NCBI GenBank assembly: GCA_000155695.1
Contig: DS990592.1
Location: 4,988,538 to 5,052,537, forward strand
Direction: 5' to 3'
Length of the DNA: 64,000 nucleotides
Source of the DNA: Verrucomicrobiia bacterium DG1235
Lineage (GTDB): Bacteria; Verrucomicrobiota; Verrucomicrobiia; Opitutales; Opitutaceae
Part shown: positions 55,615 through 64,000 of the stretch, in pieces
Numbering within the stretch: the first letter of the stretch is position 1
Layout of the letters: each line of letters starts with the position of its first letter
Position numbers and translations under genes: made by a program
The notes under the pieces: generated by a model
What the model saw: the letters and a program-made list of their open reading frames with translations, nothing else
What the model was told of the DNA's origin: nothing
The model's database searches: none

Positions 55615-56493
55615 TTATTGCGTCGCGGTTTTTCGGATACGAGCGGCTTCGTGGACGACGATTACGGCTCCGCTTATGCAGAGGACGGCGGCAAAGTAGA
55701 AGATGGTCGGCGGAGTGTCCTTGAAGATGAGCCAGCCCATAATGCCGGCGAAGACGAATTGGTGGAGGTTGACGACGGCGAAGGTTTGGGCGGCGAAGTA
55801 GCGTAGGCTGCGGTTGAGGGTGACGTGCCCGAGTATCGTTGGCAGAACCGCCATGGCGAGCATCCAGCCGACTTCGTCTGTGCTGCGGATGGAAAGGGAG
55901 TCGAGCGTGAAGAAAGAAAAGATGAAGCAAATGACGGAGGCGATCACGTAGATGGGAATCATGTAAAGCCAGATGGAGGGGAAGTCGCGGTTGATGCGGC
56001 CGAAGGCGAGGTAGGCGGCGAAGGTGATCATCGACCCGAAGCAGACTACGTTTCCGAGTAGGAACTGGGGGTCTATGCTGAAGGCGCTGTAGGACAGGAT
56101 GAAGACTCCGCAGAGCGCAACAAGCGTACCCAGGATTTCCTTACGAGTAACCTTTTCTCGAATAAGGAAGTGGGCGAGGAAGGGCATGACGGCTGGGGTG
56201 AGGTTGATAATGAGGGTCGCGTTGGCGATGTAGGTGAGGCGAGCTCCCCAGGCCCATGAAATGAAGTGGGTGGCTAGCAGGACTGCGGGGAGAATGCAGC
56301 GCAGGAATTGGCGAGCGGGGAATGCGTTGCGATGTTTTTTCCAGGCGAGAAGGAAGGGCGGGGAGAGGAGGACGGCGGCGAAGATGAGCCGATAGGCTGC
56401 GAGCAGGCTCGGCGGGAGTTCGCTGGACCGGATGATGATGACGGAGGTCGAGCAGAAGAAGACGCCGGAAAGTAGGAGGAGAAAGCGTAGCAT
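55615..56493 (-). CDS. EamA/DMT-family transporter
   Basis: Membrane transporter of 292 residues with ten predicted helices in two repeated EamA halves. The first helix reads LLLLSGVFFCSTSVIII. Conserved features include a proline-rich turn and R-x-x-F-A-A-V-type motif. Its substrate is unknown; family members export metabolites and amino acids. Confidence 0.85.
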   Translation of the reverse strand: MLRFLLLLSGVFFCSTSVIIIRSSELPPSLLAAYRLIFAAVLLSPPFLLAWKKHRNAFPARQFLRCILPAVLLATHFISWAWGARLTYIANATLIINLTPAVMPFLAHFLIREKVTRKEILGTLVALCGVFILSYSAFSIDPQFLLGNVVCFGSMITFAAYLAFGRINRDFPSIWLYMIPIYVIASVICFIFSFFTLDSLSIRSTDEVGWMLAMAVLPTILGHVTLNRSLRYFAAQTFAVVNLHQFVFAGIMGWLIFKDTPPTIFYFAAVLCISGAVIVVHEAARIRKTATQ

Positions 56494-56565
56494 GTGTTGA
56501 CGGAAGGTTTCCCACGATGGGAAGAGTGTGTCACGGCGGAAAGTTTCGGACAGGAGAAGCGGCGC

Positions 56566-57669
56566 TTATTTGGAAAAGGCTTTGAGTACGGATTGGTGGG
56601 CGGGCTTTTTTTGCAGGTTTCGGTCGAAAAGGAGCGGGTAGTTTGTGCGGCCGGTTACCGGGAAGTCATTGAGCCAGGATCGTCCGTCGTGAGAGCCCCA
56701 GAAGGTGATCATCTTGACTTCCGGGTGCTCGAGGATAGCGGCAAAAAATTCGTGGTAGATTTGGGCGAGCTCGCGCTGGACCGGCTCGGGGAGGGCGTCT
56801 GGGTAGGGGTTTGGACCTTCGTCGACGGTGGCCATGTTTGCCCCCGCGACGGTGCGTGGCAGTACATCGACATCGAGCTCTGTAATGTAAATGTCGATAC
56901 CCTCGCCGGCGAAGGCATTGATGGAGTCGTGGATCCACTGAATCTCCGGGAAGCCGAGGAGCCAATGGCCTTGCATGCCGATAGCGTCGAGCCGGATGTC
57001 GGCGGCTTGGAGTTCGCGAATGAGGCGAAGGGCTTTTTCGCGTTTCTCTGGGACGACGAGGTTGTAGTCGTTGTAGTAGAGTGGAACGTTCGGATCGGCT
57101 TCTTGGGCGAATTGGAAGGCGAGCTGGACGTAGTCTGGGCCGATGCTGCGGTAGGCGGATGTTTCGCGGAGGTATTCTCCAGGGGTGTCGCTGATGGCTT
57201 CGTTGACGACGTTCCAGCCGGCGAGGCGGCCGCGGTAGTGTGTCGCCACTTTTTGGATATAGGTTTTAAGGTTGGCGATTCCTTGTTCACGGGGGAGAGG
57301 AGTGCCGTTTGGGTCGGTAAACATCCATTGCGGCGTGCGGTAGTCCCATAGCAGCATGTGTCCGTAGACGGGCAGGTCATGGGCGTCGGCCCACTCTAGG
57401 ACACGGTCTGCGTTTTCGAAGGCGTAGTCGTCTTCGTCCGCTCCGAGCTTGAAAGGCATGAGCTCGGTTTCGATGGTGATGGTGTTGAACTCGCGCAAGA
57501 CGAGGTCGAGCAGCAGCGTATTCGACAGATCGATACCGCCGACGGGGCAACCGATGAGTAGCTTGTCGTTGGCAGCTTGGCGAAGCGTTTCGGGACCGGG
57601 AGCGACTGGAGCGGGAGCAATATGAGCCGCGGCGAGGATCAGGAGGCTTGAGAAGGCGCGGATTGGCAT
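56566..57669 (-). CDS. secreted GH10 endo-xylanase, single-domain
   Basis: Third GH10 enzyme, 367 residues with a signal-like N-terminus (SSLLILAAAHIAPAPVAP). Canonical acid/base E157 in WNVVNEA and nucleophile E264 in ITELDV, plus GHMLLWDYRTPQW near residue 103. Unlike the tandem pair at 4.5-8.1 kb it has no extra C-terminal domains, and its motifs are canonical, so it is only distantly related to them. Confidence 0.95.
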   Translation of the reverse strand: MPIRAFSSLLILAAAHIAPAPVAPGPETLRQAANDKLLIGCPVGGIDLSNTLLLDLVLREFNTITIETELMPFKLGADEDDYAFENADRVLEWADAHDLPVYGHMLLWDYRTPQWMFTDPNGTPLPREQGIANLKTYIQKVATHYRGRLAGWNVVNEAISDTPGEYLRETSAYRSIGPDYVQLAFQFAQEADPNVPLYYNDYNLVVPEKREKALRLIRELQAADIRLDAIGMQGHWLLGFPEIQWIHDSINAFAGEGIDIYITELDVDVLPRTVAGANMATVDEGPNPYPDALPEPVQRELAQIYHEFFAAILEHPEVKMITFWGSHDGRSWLNDFPVTGRTNYPLLFDRNLQKKPAHQSVLKAFSK

Positions 57670-57867
57670 GTTTCGGAAGAGTGTTAGGATGAAATGGGAG
57701 TAGAGGAAGTTGCGTCAAAATGTGAGAGGTTCGGCAGGAATGCGAAGCCAGAATAGCGAAACAATGGTTTAGGTTGGGCGGGTGTCGAGTTGACGCCTTC
57801 CAGGATAGGATAAGCGGGGGAGGGTAGAGGTGACGGGGCGTGTCTTTCCTGTTTGCTCGGGTACGAA

Positions 57868-57900
57868 AAAGCCCTGCACGCTCGGGGCGGTCAGGGCTTT
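57868..57900 (-). terminator. terminator of the former ammonium transporter gene
   Basis: Stem aaagccctg (57868-57876) / cagggcttt (57892-57900). On the minus strand a run of T follows, just downstream of the pseudogene. Confidence 0.85.
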
Positions 57901-57928
57901 GGGAATAGTTGGCTACTCGCTGGCCGAT

Positions 57929-58471
57929 CTAGTCGCTGTGGACGAGGCCGTAGCCGTGTTCGCCGTGGAGGGTTTGGCCGAGGCCGGTGATCTCTCTTTG
58001 CTTGTCGACGCGGAAGAGCATGCGTTCGGCGAGGGCGCCGGAGATGAGGGCGGGGGTGATGATGGCGAACTTGCCTTGGAACATGGCAAGGATGTACTCG
58101 GGGACGCCGTCGACGATGCTTTCGTTAATGCCGCTTAGCATGAAGCAGTCGGGATTCCAGCCGACGAAGCCACCGAGGATGCCGTCGCCAAAGGTGAGGG
58201 CGTAGCCGCAGACGACCCAGAGGACGCTGATGACGGCCATGGCCACGAAAGAGTGCATCATGGTGCTGAGCACGTTTTTAGTACGGACGAGGCCGCCGTA
58301 AAACATGGCCAGTCCGGGGACCATGAAGAGTACCAAAACGGTGGATATGAGCATCCACGCGGTAGTACCTGTGTCTACAACTCCTTCAGTTGACGCTTCT
58401 TGGGCGAGGCAAACTTGGGGCAGGGAGAGTAGAGCGAGTTATCTAAGAGGGAGGGTTTCTATTCGTTTCAT
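57929..58471 (-). pseudogene. decayed ammonium transporter (Amt)
   Basis: Remnant of an Amt/MEP channel. Reading from an ATG at 58471, codon 11 is a TAA stop (58441-58439) in what was the signal peptide; after it the frame continues with LALLSLPQVCLAQEAS and the mature N-terminus DTGTTAWMLISTVLVLFM. The pore helices run through GKFAIITPALISGALAERMLF, then the sequence jumps straight to a C-terminal tail like the one that closes Amt proteins (GLGQTLHGEHGYG). Some 250 or more residues of the middle are missing. The remaining ORF of 141 codons from 58354 is therefore not a working channel. Confidence 0.88.
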
Positions 58472-58860
58472 CGGGCGCGAACTAATCTGGCGTAACATGA
58501 ATGAAGCAAGGGGGTTTCCATGAATGCGATTCATGCTTTCTGGCATCGAAGCTTTGGGGATAAAGTCGGGGGATAAATCCGAGATCTTAAATGGTAGATC
58601 CGAATGGGGAGTTTTTTAGCGGCAGATGGACGCTAATTAACGCGAATTTTTGATAGGCGGTTGGGGAGGCTCTAGTGAGCTTTTGTGGAGGGCAGTCGGA
58701 TGACTGCGGCATGAATGCTTTGATGGGAGTTGAGGATTTGGAGGTTGGGGGAGGTTTTGATAAGGGTCTGACAACCTTAGCTTTTTGATTGTTGAAAGTT
58801 TTTTTGGGGGCCAAATTAGCTCGAATAAAGATAGAAGTGTAATTATTGGCTGGTCTCCTA
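58472..58860. other. intergenic region with repeat copy A
   Basis: About 390 bases without a gene. It contains repeat copy A at 58616-58711 and a short palindrome catgaatgcgattcatg near 58520-58537. Confidence 0.5.
58616..58711 (+). repeat. diverged dispersed repeat, copy A
   Basis: Shares with 60003-60088 the order atggacgctaat, tttttga, gctct, ttttgtg, gcagtc-gatgact. About 90 bases, heavily diverged. Both lie in the same orientation on either side of the radical SAM gene. Confidence 0.55.
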
Positions 58861-59826
58861 ATGAGGATGACGAGACCTAGGGAATTGGGTACTGATCTGG
58901 AGGAGCGTTTTTATCCGAAGCGTTATCACGCTTATGGACGGTTTTTACGGGAGCGTTTCGGGGCGCGAGTGTTTCGGGTGATCGTGGACGCGGGCTTCAC
59001 TTGTCCGAATCGGGATGGGACGAAGGGCTGGGGCGGTTGTTCGTACTGCAATGTGGATTCGTTTACGCCGAAGGAGAATCGTAGGAGCTTAGCGAGCGTG
59101 CGGGAGCAGGTGATCGAGGGGATGGAGCGGGCTCGCCGCAAGTATGGGGCGGAAAAGTTCATGGTGTATTTTCAGCCGAACACGAATACGTATTCGGATG
59201 TGGATACGCTGGAGCGGATTTACTCACAAGCGGTTGATGCTGCTCCGGGCGAGGTGGTTGGGCTGACGATCGGGACGCGTCCGGATTGCATTGATCGAGA
59301 AAAGCTGGAGATGCTGAAGCGTCGGTTTGGGCATTTGTACGTATCTATCGAATACGGGCTGGAGTCGATGCGGGACGATGTTTTGGCGGGGATTAACCGT
59401 GGGACGACGCATGAGGAGTTCGTGGCGGCGGTGGAGTTGACGGCGGAGTATGGCTTCGAGGTGTGCGCGCATACGATATTCGGGCTACCGGGCGAGGCGG
59501 AGGGTGATTGGCTAGCGGTGGCGGATGAGTTGAATCGACTGCCGATTCGGCACGTGAAGCTGCATCATCTGCATGTAGTTAAAGGTTCGATACTGGCGAA
59601 GCGGTATCGGGATGAGCCGTTCGAGCTGTTTACGCTGGAGAGCTACGCGTCGTTTCTGGGGAAGTTTTTGGCGCGGCTATCTCCGGAGATCGTGGTGCAG
59701 CGTTTGTTTGGGGTGGCGGACGAGGAGGATCTGGTGGCTCCGGATTGGGGGTTGAGGAAGTCGCTGATTCAGCGGGAGCTGGAGCGGGCTTTGGAGCTCG
59801 ATGGCGTGGTGCAGGGGAGCGGGTGA
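58861..59826 (+). CDS. radical SAM protein, YhcC-like (TIGR01212 type)
   Basis: Iron-sulfur radical enzyme of unknown substrate. The ATG at 58861 gives 321 residues; a TTG further upstream is possible. The cluster motif is CPNRDGTKGWGGCSYC, spaced C-x12-C-x2-C as in the family, with a TIGTRPDCIDREKLEMLK stretch. Flanked by two diverged repeats, but codon use does not differ from neighbours by eye. Confidence 0.9.
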   Translation: MRMTRPRELGTDLEERFYPKRYHAYGRFLRERFGARVFRVIVDAGFTCPNRDGTKGWGGCSYCNVDSFTPKENRRSLASVREQVIEGMERARRKYGAEKFMVYFQPNTNTYSDVDTLERIYSQAVDAAPGEVVGLTIGTRPDCIDREKLEMLKRRFGHLYVSIEYGLESMRDDVLAGINRGTTHEEFVAAVELTAEYGFEVCAHTIFGLPGEAEGDWLAVADELNRLPIRHVKLHHLHVVKGSILAKRYRDEPFELFTLESYASFLGKFLARLSPEIVVQRLFGVADEEDLVAPDWGLRKSLIQRELERALELDGVVQGSG

Positions 59827-59839
59827 ACGGTGATTATTG

Positions 59840-59910
59840 ACCACAAGAAGCACAGAAGGCACATGAGATTGGGATGTGTTGGTTTTGGCCACGAAGAGGC
59901 ACAAAAAGAC
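59840..59910 (+). repeat. short dispersed repeats (ACCACAAGAAGCAC type), copies 2 and 3
   Basis: 59840-59863 matches 3497-3520 with one or two changes. 59889-59910 (ccacgaagaggcacaaaaag) is a looser relative. Confidence 0.5.
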
Positions 59911-59933
59911 TCTGTTGTGTCTTGCTCGCGGCT

Positions 59934-60000
59934 CTAGACTTCGGTGAGGGCGTCGCAGGGGTGGGCTTTGAGGGCGGAGCGGGCGGGGAGGTATATGACG
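59934..60000 (-). pseudogene. remnant of an ABC permease C-terminus
   Basis: On the minus strand the bases read V-I-Y-L-P-A-R-S-A-L-K-A-H-P-C-D-A-L-T-E-V then a TAG, which resembles the conserved end of FtsX/MacB-type permeases (a Y-x-P-A-R-x-A-x-x-x-x-P-x-x-A-L pattern). The frame is lost just upstream, at the edge of repeat copy B. Only about 22 codons remain, so this could be chance. Confidence 0.5.
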
Positions 60001-60002
60001 AA

Positions 60003-60088
60003 TGAACGCGAATGGACGCTAATTTTTGAGACGTAGCTAGCGAAGCTCTGAAGGTTTTTGTGAAGTGCAGTCTGATGACTAATGCAGG
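60003..60088 (+). repeat. diverged dispersed repeat, copy B
   Basis: Second copy of the element at 58616-58711. Begins tgaacgcgaatggacgctaat. Confidence 0.55.
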
Positions 60089-60427
60089 GCGGGAAGATAG
60101 CGAGAGTTGGGGTGTAGGGTCGGGCGTTCGAGGAGGGATGGGACGTTCTCGAATGGCTCTGCGGGAGCGGGGTGGGTTTGATTCGAAGGCTTACAGAAAC
60201 GTGACACGCTCGGTCTGCTTTGCCGGAAGAGCTCGAGGCGTTCTTTTTTCAATCTGCAGTCTACTTATACTGTTTTCCTCATTCGGTGGACATGTGCGTA
60301 TACTAGCCAAAGATCAGAACCCTAAATAGGAGGTCGAACTGTATTGCCTACCGCAAAGAGCAAGGATTGACACTTTTGCGCATTGCTTGAAATTCTGAAG
60401 TAGTGTCATTTTTGGGAGGGTATTGCT

Positions 60428-60832
60428 ATGGCAACCCTGAGCTTTTTTCTGACTGTGAGCATTTACATCTCTTATTTTCGGTTCGTTGTTCTATTCGCTA
60501 TTGCGGCGACGTTTGTGGGATGTGGCAGCGTAACGAGCGTGCCGGGTAAAAAGGTAGTTCCCTCTGAGACGATTGTAATCGAAAAAGGGTTGCCTGCCTC
60601 CGAGTTGATTGAGTTGCTGGGAGAGCCTGAGGAAGTGCGGGATGTAGAAGCTCCGCGGGAGGGCTTCGAGGTTTGGGTTTACACTCAAGTCGTAAAGAGC
60701 ACTGAATACGTTGGGACGGATCGTATTAGTCCGGAAACTTCCACCGTAACTGCTGAGACGCAATTTTTGATAGCCGATGGTTTCGTTGTAGGATGGAAGC
60801 GGAAGAAGGATGTAGACTTCAACTACGATTGA
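60428..60832 (+). CDS. small lipoprotein, BamE-like fold
   Basis: Protein of 134 residues with a long hydrophobic leader and a lipobox ending at Cys32 (ATFVGC). The mature part has GLPASELIELLGEPEEV and EGFEVWVYTQ, a pattern like SmpA/BamE-type domains (helix then strands with a G-x-P turn). Function is not known. Expressed alone or with the next small gene. Confidence 0.72.
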   Translation: MATLSFFLTVSIYISYFRFVVLFAIAATFVGCGSVTSVPGKKVVPSETIVIEKGLPASELIELLGEPEEVRDVEAPREGFEVWVYTQVVKSTEYVGTDRISPETSTVTAETQFLIADGFVVGWKRKKDVDFNYD

Positions 60833-60987
60833 TTGTAGGGGAAAATTGTATACATTGAGTGGAATGGTAGCTTTCTAGGGGAGCGTAAGTCGTGAGGCGT
60901 GGGTATGCTTGTGAATCAAGGTGTTGAGGAAGGGAGCGCTTGCAGTTTGGTGGGTTATCAGGATCTTATTTCTAAGGCAGTACCTCT

Positions 60988-61125
60988 ATGAGTTTAAGTT
61001 TAAGGAAGTCGTGTATTGTTTTGGCAATAGTCGTAGCAGTTGCCTTTATTTATGGGCTTGTGGGTTGCTCGCGCGCTGAGTCGGAGGATTTGATTATGGG
61101 ATTGAAGGATATGCCGCGACCCTAA
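60988..61125 (+). CDS. very small lipoprotein
   Basis: Forty-five residue product: basic start MSLSLRKS, a hydrophobic helix (CIVLAIVVAVAFIYGL), lipobox V-G-C, then a short acidic tail ending MPRP. The plan is that of small entericidin-like lipoproteins, but no family is matched. Located 155 bases after the other small lipoprotein. Confidence 0.55.
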   Translation: MSLSLRKSCIVLAIVVAVAFIYGLVGCSRAESEDLIMGLKDMPRP

Positions 61126-61215
61126 GGATCGCCTGCTAGTCCCTGGAAAATGCAATTTCCCGTCGTTTCACTTCAGTTTTGTGAAGCCAGTACTTGTACC
61201 AGCTACTGCTCTCCT

Positions 61216-63615
61216 TCACCAGGCGTAGTCCAGGCGTATGCCAATGAGCGGTTCGGCTTCGCTTTCGTCTTCCACTTGGACGCCTCGGCGGTAGTCAAAC
61301 TCGGTGTCGTCGCTCGACGAGGCTGCCGTTAGGTTGATGACGTCGAGAAAGGTTGTTACGTCTATGGGGCCGAACGAGCGCCGATAGTCAACGCGAAGGT
61401 TCAGCAAGCCGTAACCGCTGTTGCGACCAACATTGCGCTCGGTGATCTCTTTCGAGAAACGGAGCGGTTGGCCTGCACCCAGAACGTCTGAGTGGATAAT
61501 AAAGTCGTCGTATGGCCGGCCGGAAAGGTATTTGTAGCGCGCGGCGACTTTCCAGCGGTCGCTGATTTCCCAAGTCATGCCGAGGGTCGCGACATGCTCG
61601 CGGCTGAAGTCGGCGGCAACGTCACCGCGACCGTCCTTCTCGTCGACTACGGCATCGTTGTAGGAGTAGGTTGCCGTAGCGTAAAGACCTTCGCGGATGG
61701 TGCCGTTGACAACGATATCGAGGCCGTACGATGTTCCGTCTCCGATGTTTGAATACGTGCCGTTTACTCGATCCAGGTCTACGACCAGGTTGTCGAGGTT
61801 TTGATAATAGACCTCAGTCAACACGGACCAGTTTTCGTTCGTGAAAAATTGTACGCCGAAACTGCCGTGCGTGATTTCTTCGTTCTCAAGGGTGTTCGAC
61901 GTGTCGGCGGCAAGGTCTAAATATCGTGGCGACTGATGAAAGAGTCCTGCGGTCGCAAAGTATCGAACCGTATTGCTCGGCCGCCAATTGACGCTGAACC
62001 GGGGCGACGCGAAGCTTTGGTCGGCAAAACCGTCTTGTTCGAATCGCAGGCCTGTGCGAATGTCCCAATCGCCACGTTCAAAAACCTGATCAACGTAGCC
62101 TGCGAGGTTTGTTTCTTTCTGGTTGAGTGAAGCGTTGATACTGGCGGGAGTCAGCGTAATATAACGCTGATCGGAGTTTGGTCTAAAGTCATCGGCATCG
62201 TAGACAAAACGGTTCCAATTGCCATCCAAGACCGTGTCGTAGTCCAGTTCAACTTGGGTTGCTTGTATGCCTGCGCTGAATACGCCCCATTGGTTCACCG
62301 TCGTGAAGTCGCTTCGCCAGCCGGTCTCTTTCTCACCTTCACCGATGGTTATGATGTTTTCCCGTACTGGAAAACTGGATGCGGGCGATCCCGGAGGTAC
62401 GAGATCAGGAAAGGCTTCACCCTCTGAGCTCGTCTTGTCGCTTTTGCGGTAGTATACCTTGTTGGTCCAAACTGCTTCTGCGCCGATCAACGATCGCAAT
62501 GTGAATCCGTACAAATCACTGTCTTGTTTGAAATCTAGCAGCGCAGCATCTTCGAAGTTAGGCGACGCAAAGACGTGCGTCACATCGCGGGTATAGTCTT
62601 CTTGTGTATCGATCAGTAGGGCCTCGAACGTGTGGTTCTCGTTGATGGGTATGACCGACTTTACGATAATATCGCTTAAGACAGGATTTCCGATATCTAG
62701 CTCTTCGATATCTTCGAAAAAGTCGCCGAAATCCAGATCTCGTGCAGAGACGAGCAAAGTAGAGCCTTCTGTTATGCCGGCAGGTCCGTCGTATCCAAAT
62801 TCATTGCCCGCAATGTCAAAGCGCAGACTTGCGGAAGGACTTGGGTTGCCACTGGCGACTTCCAATTTTAGAAGCGATGCCGCGCGGCCGCCATAAGCCG
62901 GACCCCATCCGCCGGGTGAGAACTCTGCTCCGCTTATAACATTCGGAGCGAAGATCGAGAAACGGCCGCCGCCGCCGACATCTTCTTCTTCACCCAATGT
63001 CGCGTCGAAGTGCACCGCTTTATCAAAGGGAAAGTCATCGACGAACAACAAATTATCTCTCGGTCCGCGTCCGCGCACGTTGAAGTTCGCGAATTCATTG
63101 GTGGATGCCAAGCCCGGTAGTCCGTCCAATGAAAGCAGCGGATCTGCGCCGCCACCAACCGAACTTCGCAACTCTTCCCTATTGCGATAGGAGCTCGAAG
63201 CTGAAGCAAATGTATCGGCCTGTTGGGCTCGAACCACTACTCCCTCAAGTTCCACCATCTCTCCAAGTTGTTCGAGTAGTTCGAATCGAATCAGAATGTT
63301 TTTGCGCGTTATCACGCGTACACTTGGCTCGTACGATGAAGCGAATCCGCCTTTGGCTACATTCACCGAGTAGAGGCCGGGGTCGAGCGGTTCAATGACG
63401 ATGCGACCTCGCGCGTCGGTTTCAACGGATCGCGTGGAATTGTTTTCCCGTTCCGTGATCGTGATCTGCGCGTTTGAGAGTGGCCGCTCAGTAATCTGAT
63501 CTTTAACAACAATAGTCATCCCACCGGGCGCCTCTGCTGCCTGGGCGAAAATTGGAAAGCCAATTAGCACCGCCGATAGAGTGAACCATAATACCTGTCT
63601 TGAAATCTTACTCAT
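61216..63615 (-). CDS. TonB-dependent outer-membrane receptor
   Basis: Outer-membrane transporter of 799 residues. Signal peptide (VLWFTLSAVLIGFPIFAQA), then a carboxypeptidase-regulatory-like beta domain (about 32-110; GRIVIEPLDPGLYSVNVAKGGF), a plug with RGRGPRDNLLFVDDFPF and a 22-strand barrel ending in the usual aromatic residue (LDYAW). No TonB box of typical sequence is obvious before the plug. Divergent from a response regulator at the window end, which may control it. Substrate unknown; a carbohydrate fits the neighbourhood. Confidence 0.92.
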   Translation of the reverse strand: MSKISRQVLWFTLSAVLIGFPIFAQAAEAPGGMTIVVKDQITERPLSNAQITITERENNSTRSVETDARGRIVIEPLDPGLYSVNVAKGGFASSYEPSVRVITRKNILIRFELLEQLGEMVELEGVVVRAQQADTFASASSSYRNREELRSSVGGGADPLLSLDGLPGLASTNEFANFNVRGRGPRDNLLFVDDFPFDKAVHFDATLGEEEDVGGGGRFSIFAPNVISGAEFSPGGWGPAYGGRAASLLKLEVASGNPSPSASLRFDIAGNEFGYDGPAGITEGSTLLVSARDLDFGDFFEDIEELDIGNPVLSDIIVKSVIPINENHTFEALLIDTQEDYTRDVTHVFASPNFEDAALLDFKQDSDLYGFTLRSLIGAEAVWTNKVYYRKSDKTSSEGEAFPDLVPPGSPASSFPVRENIITIGEGEKETGWRSDFTTVNQWGVFSAGIQATQVELDYDTVLDGNWNRFVYDADDFRPNSDQRYITLTPASINASLNQKETNLAGYVDQVFERGDWDIRTGLRFEQDGFADQSFASPRFSVNWRPSNTVRYFATAGLFHQSPRYLDLAADTSNTLENEEITHGSFGVQFFTNENWSVLTEVYYQNLDNLVVDLDRVNGTYSNIGDGTSYGLDIVVNGTIREGLYATATYSYNDAVVDEKDGRGDVAADFSREHVATLGMTWEISDRWKVAARYKYLSGRPYDDFIIHSDVLGAGQPLRFSKEITERNVGRNSGYGLLNLRVDYRRSFGPIDVTTFLDVINLTAASSSDDTEFDYRRGVQVEDESEAEPLIGIRLDYAW

Positions 63616-63808
63616 ATAGATTCGAGAGACTACGCGAGCGCGCGTGAACGCGTCGTGAGGCGAACGTTAAGGAAACGCAAAATCGCGCCTCCGTGAGCTC
63701 TTCAGCCTCGCAGCGCGGTACAAACAGGTTGAAATGATGGCTGGTTTCGGCTTCCAAGTTGGAACCCGCTCGGACGATGGCGCTTTTTGGCCACGTGCGC
63801 TTTTCAAG

Positions 63809-64000
63809 ATGAACGACGCTCCCAACACACCCGTTCTCCTCGTGGAGGACAACTTCGACCTAGCCGGCAATATTCAGGACTACCTCGAGCAACGGGGCTG
63901 GAGTGTCGACTACGTGCCCAACGGAGCCCTCGCCCTGCACCGCGTGAACGAGCAGACGCACGCGGCGGTGATTCTCGATCTTCGCCTCCCGGTTATCGAC
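63809..64000 (+). CDS. response regulator, 3' end beyond window
   Basis: First 64 residues of a receiver domain from the ATG at 63809: VLLVEDN at the acidic pocket and the acceptor aspartate in AVILDLRLPVID. The window ends before the output domain, so family is not known; the style suits OmpR. Divergent from the TonB-dependent receptor with about 190 bases between. Confidence 0.85.
   Translation, partial: MNDAPNTPVLLVEDNFDLAGNIQDYLEQRGWSVDYVPNGALALHRVNEQTHAAVILDLRLPVID

Larger units (their letters stand above)
59827..60427. other. repeat-rich intergenic region
   Basis: Six hundred bases with no convincing gene. It holds a short dispersed repeat (59840-59863 and, looser, 59889-59910), the remnant of a permease gene (59934-60000), repeat copy B (60003-60088) and the promoter region of the small lipoprotein. 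The ORF at 60060-60329 spans repeat copy B and has no family match. Confidence 0.6.

Noticed and set aside
60060-60329. Plus-strand frame of 89 codons with a hydrophobic C-terminal part
   Set aside because: Begins inside repeat copy B, no ribosome-binding site or family match.

Overview
The window looks like a chromosomal segment of a free-living, Gram-negative, polysaccharide-degrading bacterium, most likely a marine-type Verrucomicrobiota (Opitutae-like). This placement is inference. It rests on Alternative Complex III, a compact type II secretion operon, GH10 xylanases with C-terminal tails of a style common in Verrucomicrobia and Planctomycetes, a large periplasmic-propeller hybrid kinase, and a MamK/MreB-like actin outside any magnetosome island. 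No rRNA, tRNA, phage, insertion sequence or CRISPR array was seen.

Layout. 0-4.5 kb: a 5'-cut ROK regulator, a SatD-DUF3307 pair behind three 29-bp-spaced operator-like palindromes, riboflavin synthase and a family-4-like uracil-DNA glycosylase. 4.5-8.1 kb: two tandem paralogous GH10 xylanases on the minus strand. 8.2-11.5 kb: a hybrid histidine kinase and a LuxR-type response regulator. 11.9-13.7 kb: a MamK-like actin with an unknown partner gene. 14.1-14.8 kb: YceH. 15.0-25.9 kb: a type II secretion operon in the order gspG-H-I-J-K-L-M-D-C-E-F, in which gspK carries a frameshift. 26.0-31.9 kb: a hybrid propeller kinase and a LolCD-like ABC transporter. 32.0-43.2 kb: Alternative Complex III (actABCDEF) followed by a CcoN-O-P-like block in which the CcoN-like subunit has lost every metal-ligand histidine. 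43.2-47.7 kb (minus strand): proC, a REC-kinase, folD, a secreted protein and a pseudouridine synthase. 47.9-50.7 kb: fabG-acpP-fabF-ndk. 50.9-54.4 kb: a split phosphorelay locus (HPt, REC-pseudokinase, REC-kinase, HPt). 54.5-64 kb: a PDZ lipoprotein with a ruined peptidase motif, an EamA transporter, a third GH10 xylanase, a decayed ammonium transporter, a radical SAM protein between diverged repeats, two small lipoproteins, a TonB-dependent receptor, and a response regulator cut by the window end.

How the parts fit. The xylanases need export, and the type II system could carry them out of the cell. The TonB-dependent receptor, EamA protein and propeller kinase suit sensing and uptake of products. 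The respiratory block would oxidise menaquinol through Alternative Complex III and pass electrons to cytochromes encoded immediately downstream. The adjoining oxidase-like subunit cannot reduce oxygen as its sequence stands, so that block is the strongest candidate here for an undescribed arrangement. The MamK-like actin pair and the HPt/pseudokinase cluster come next.
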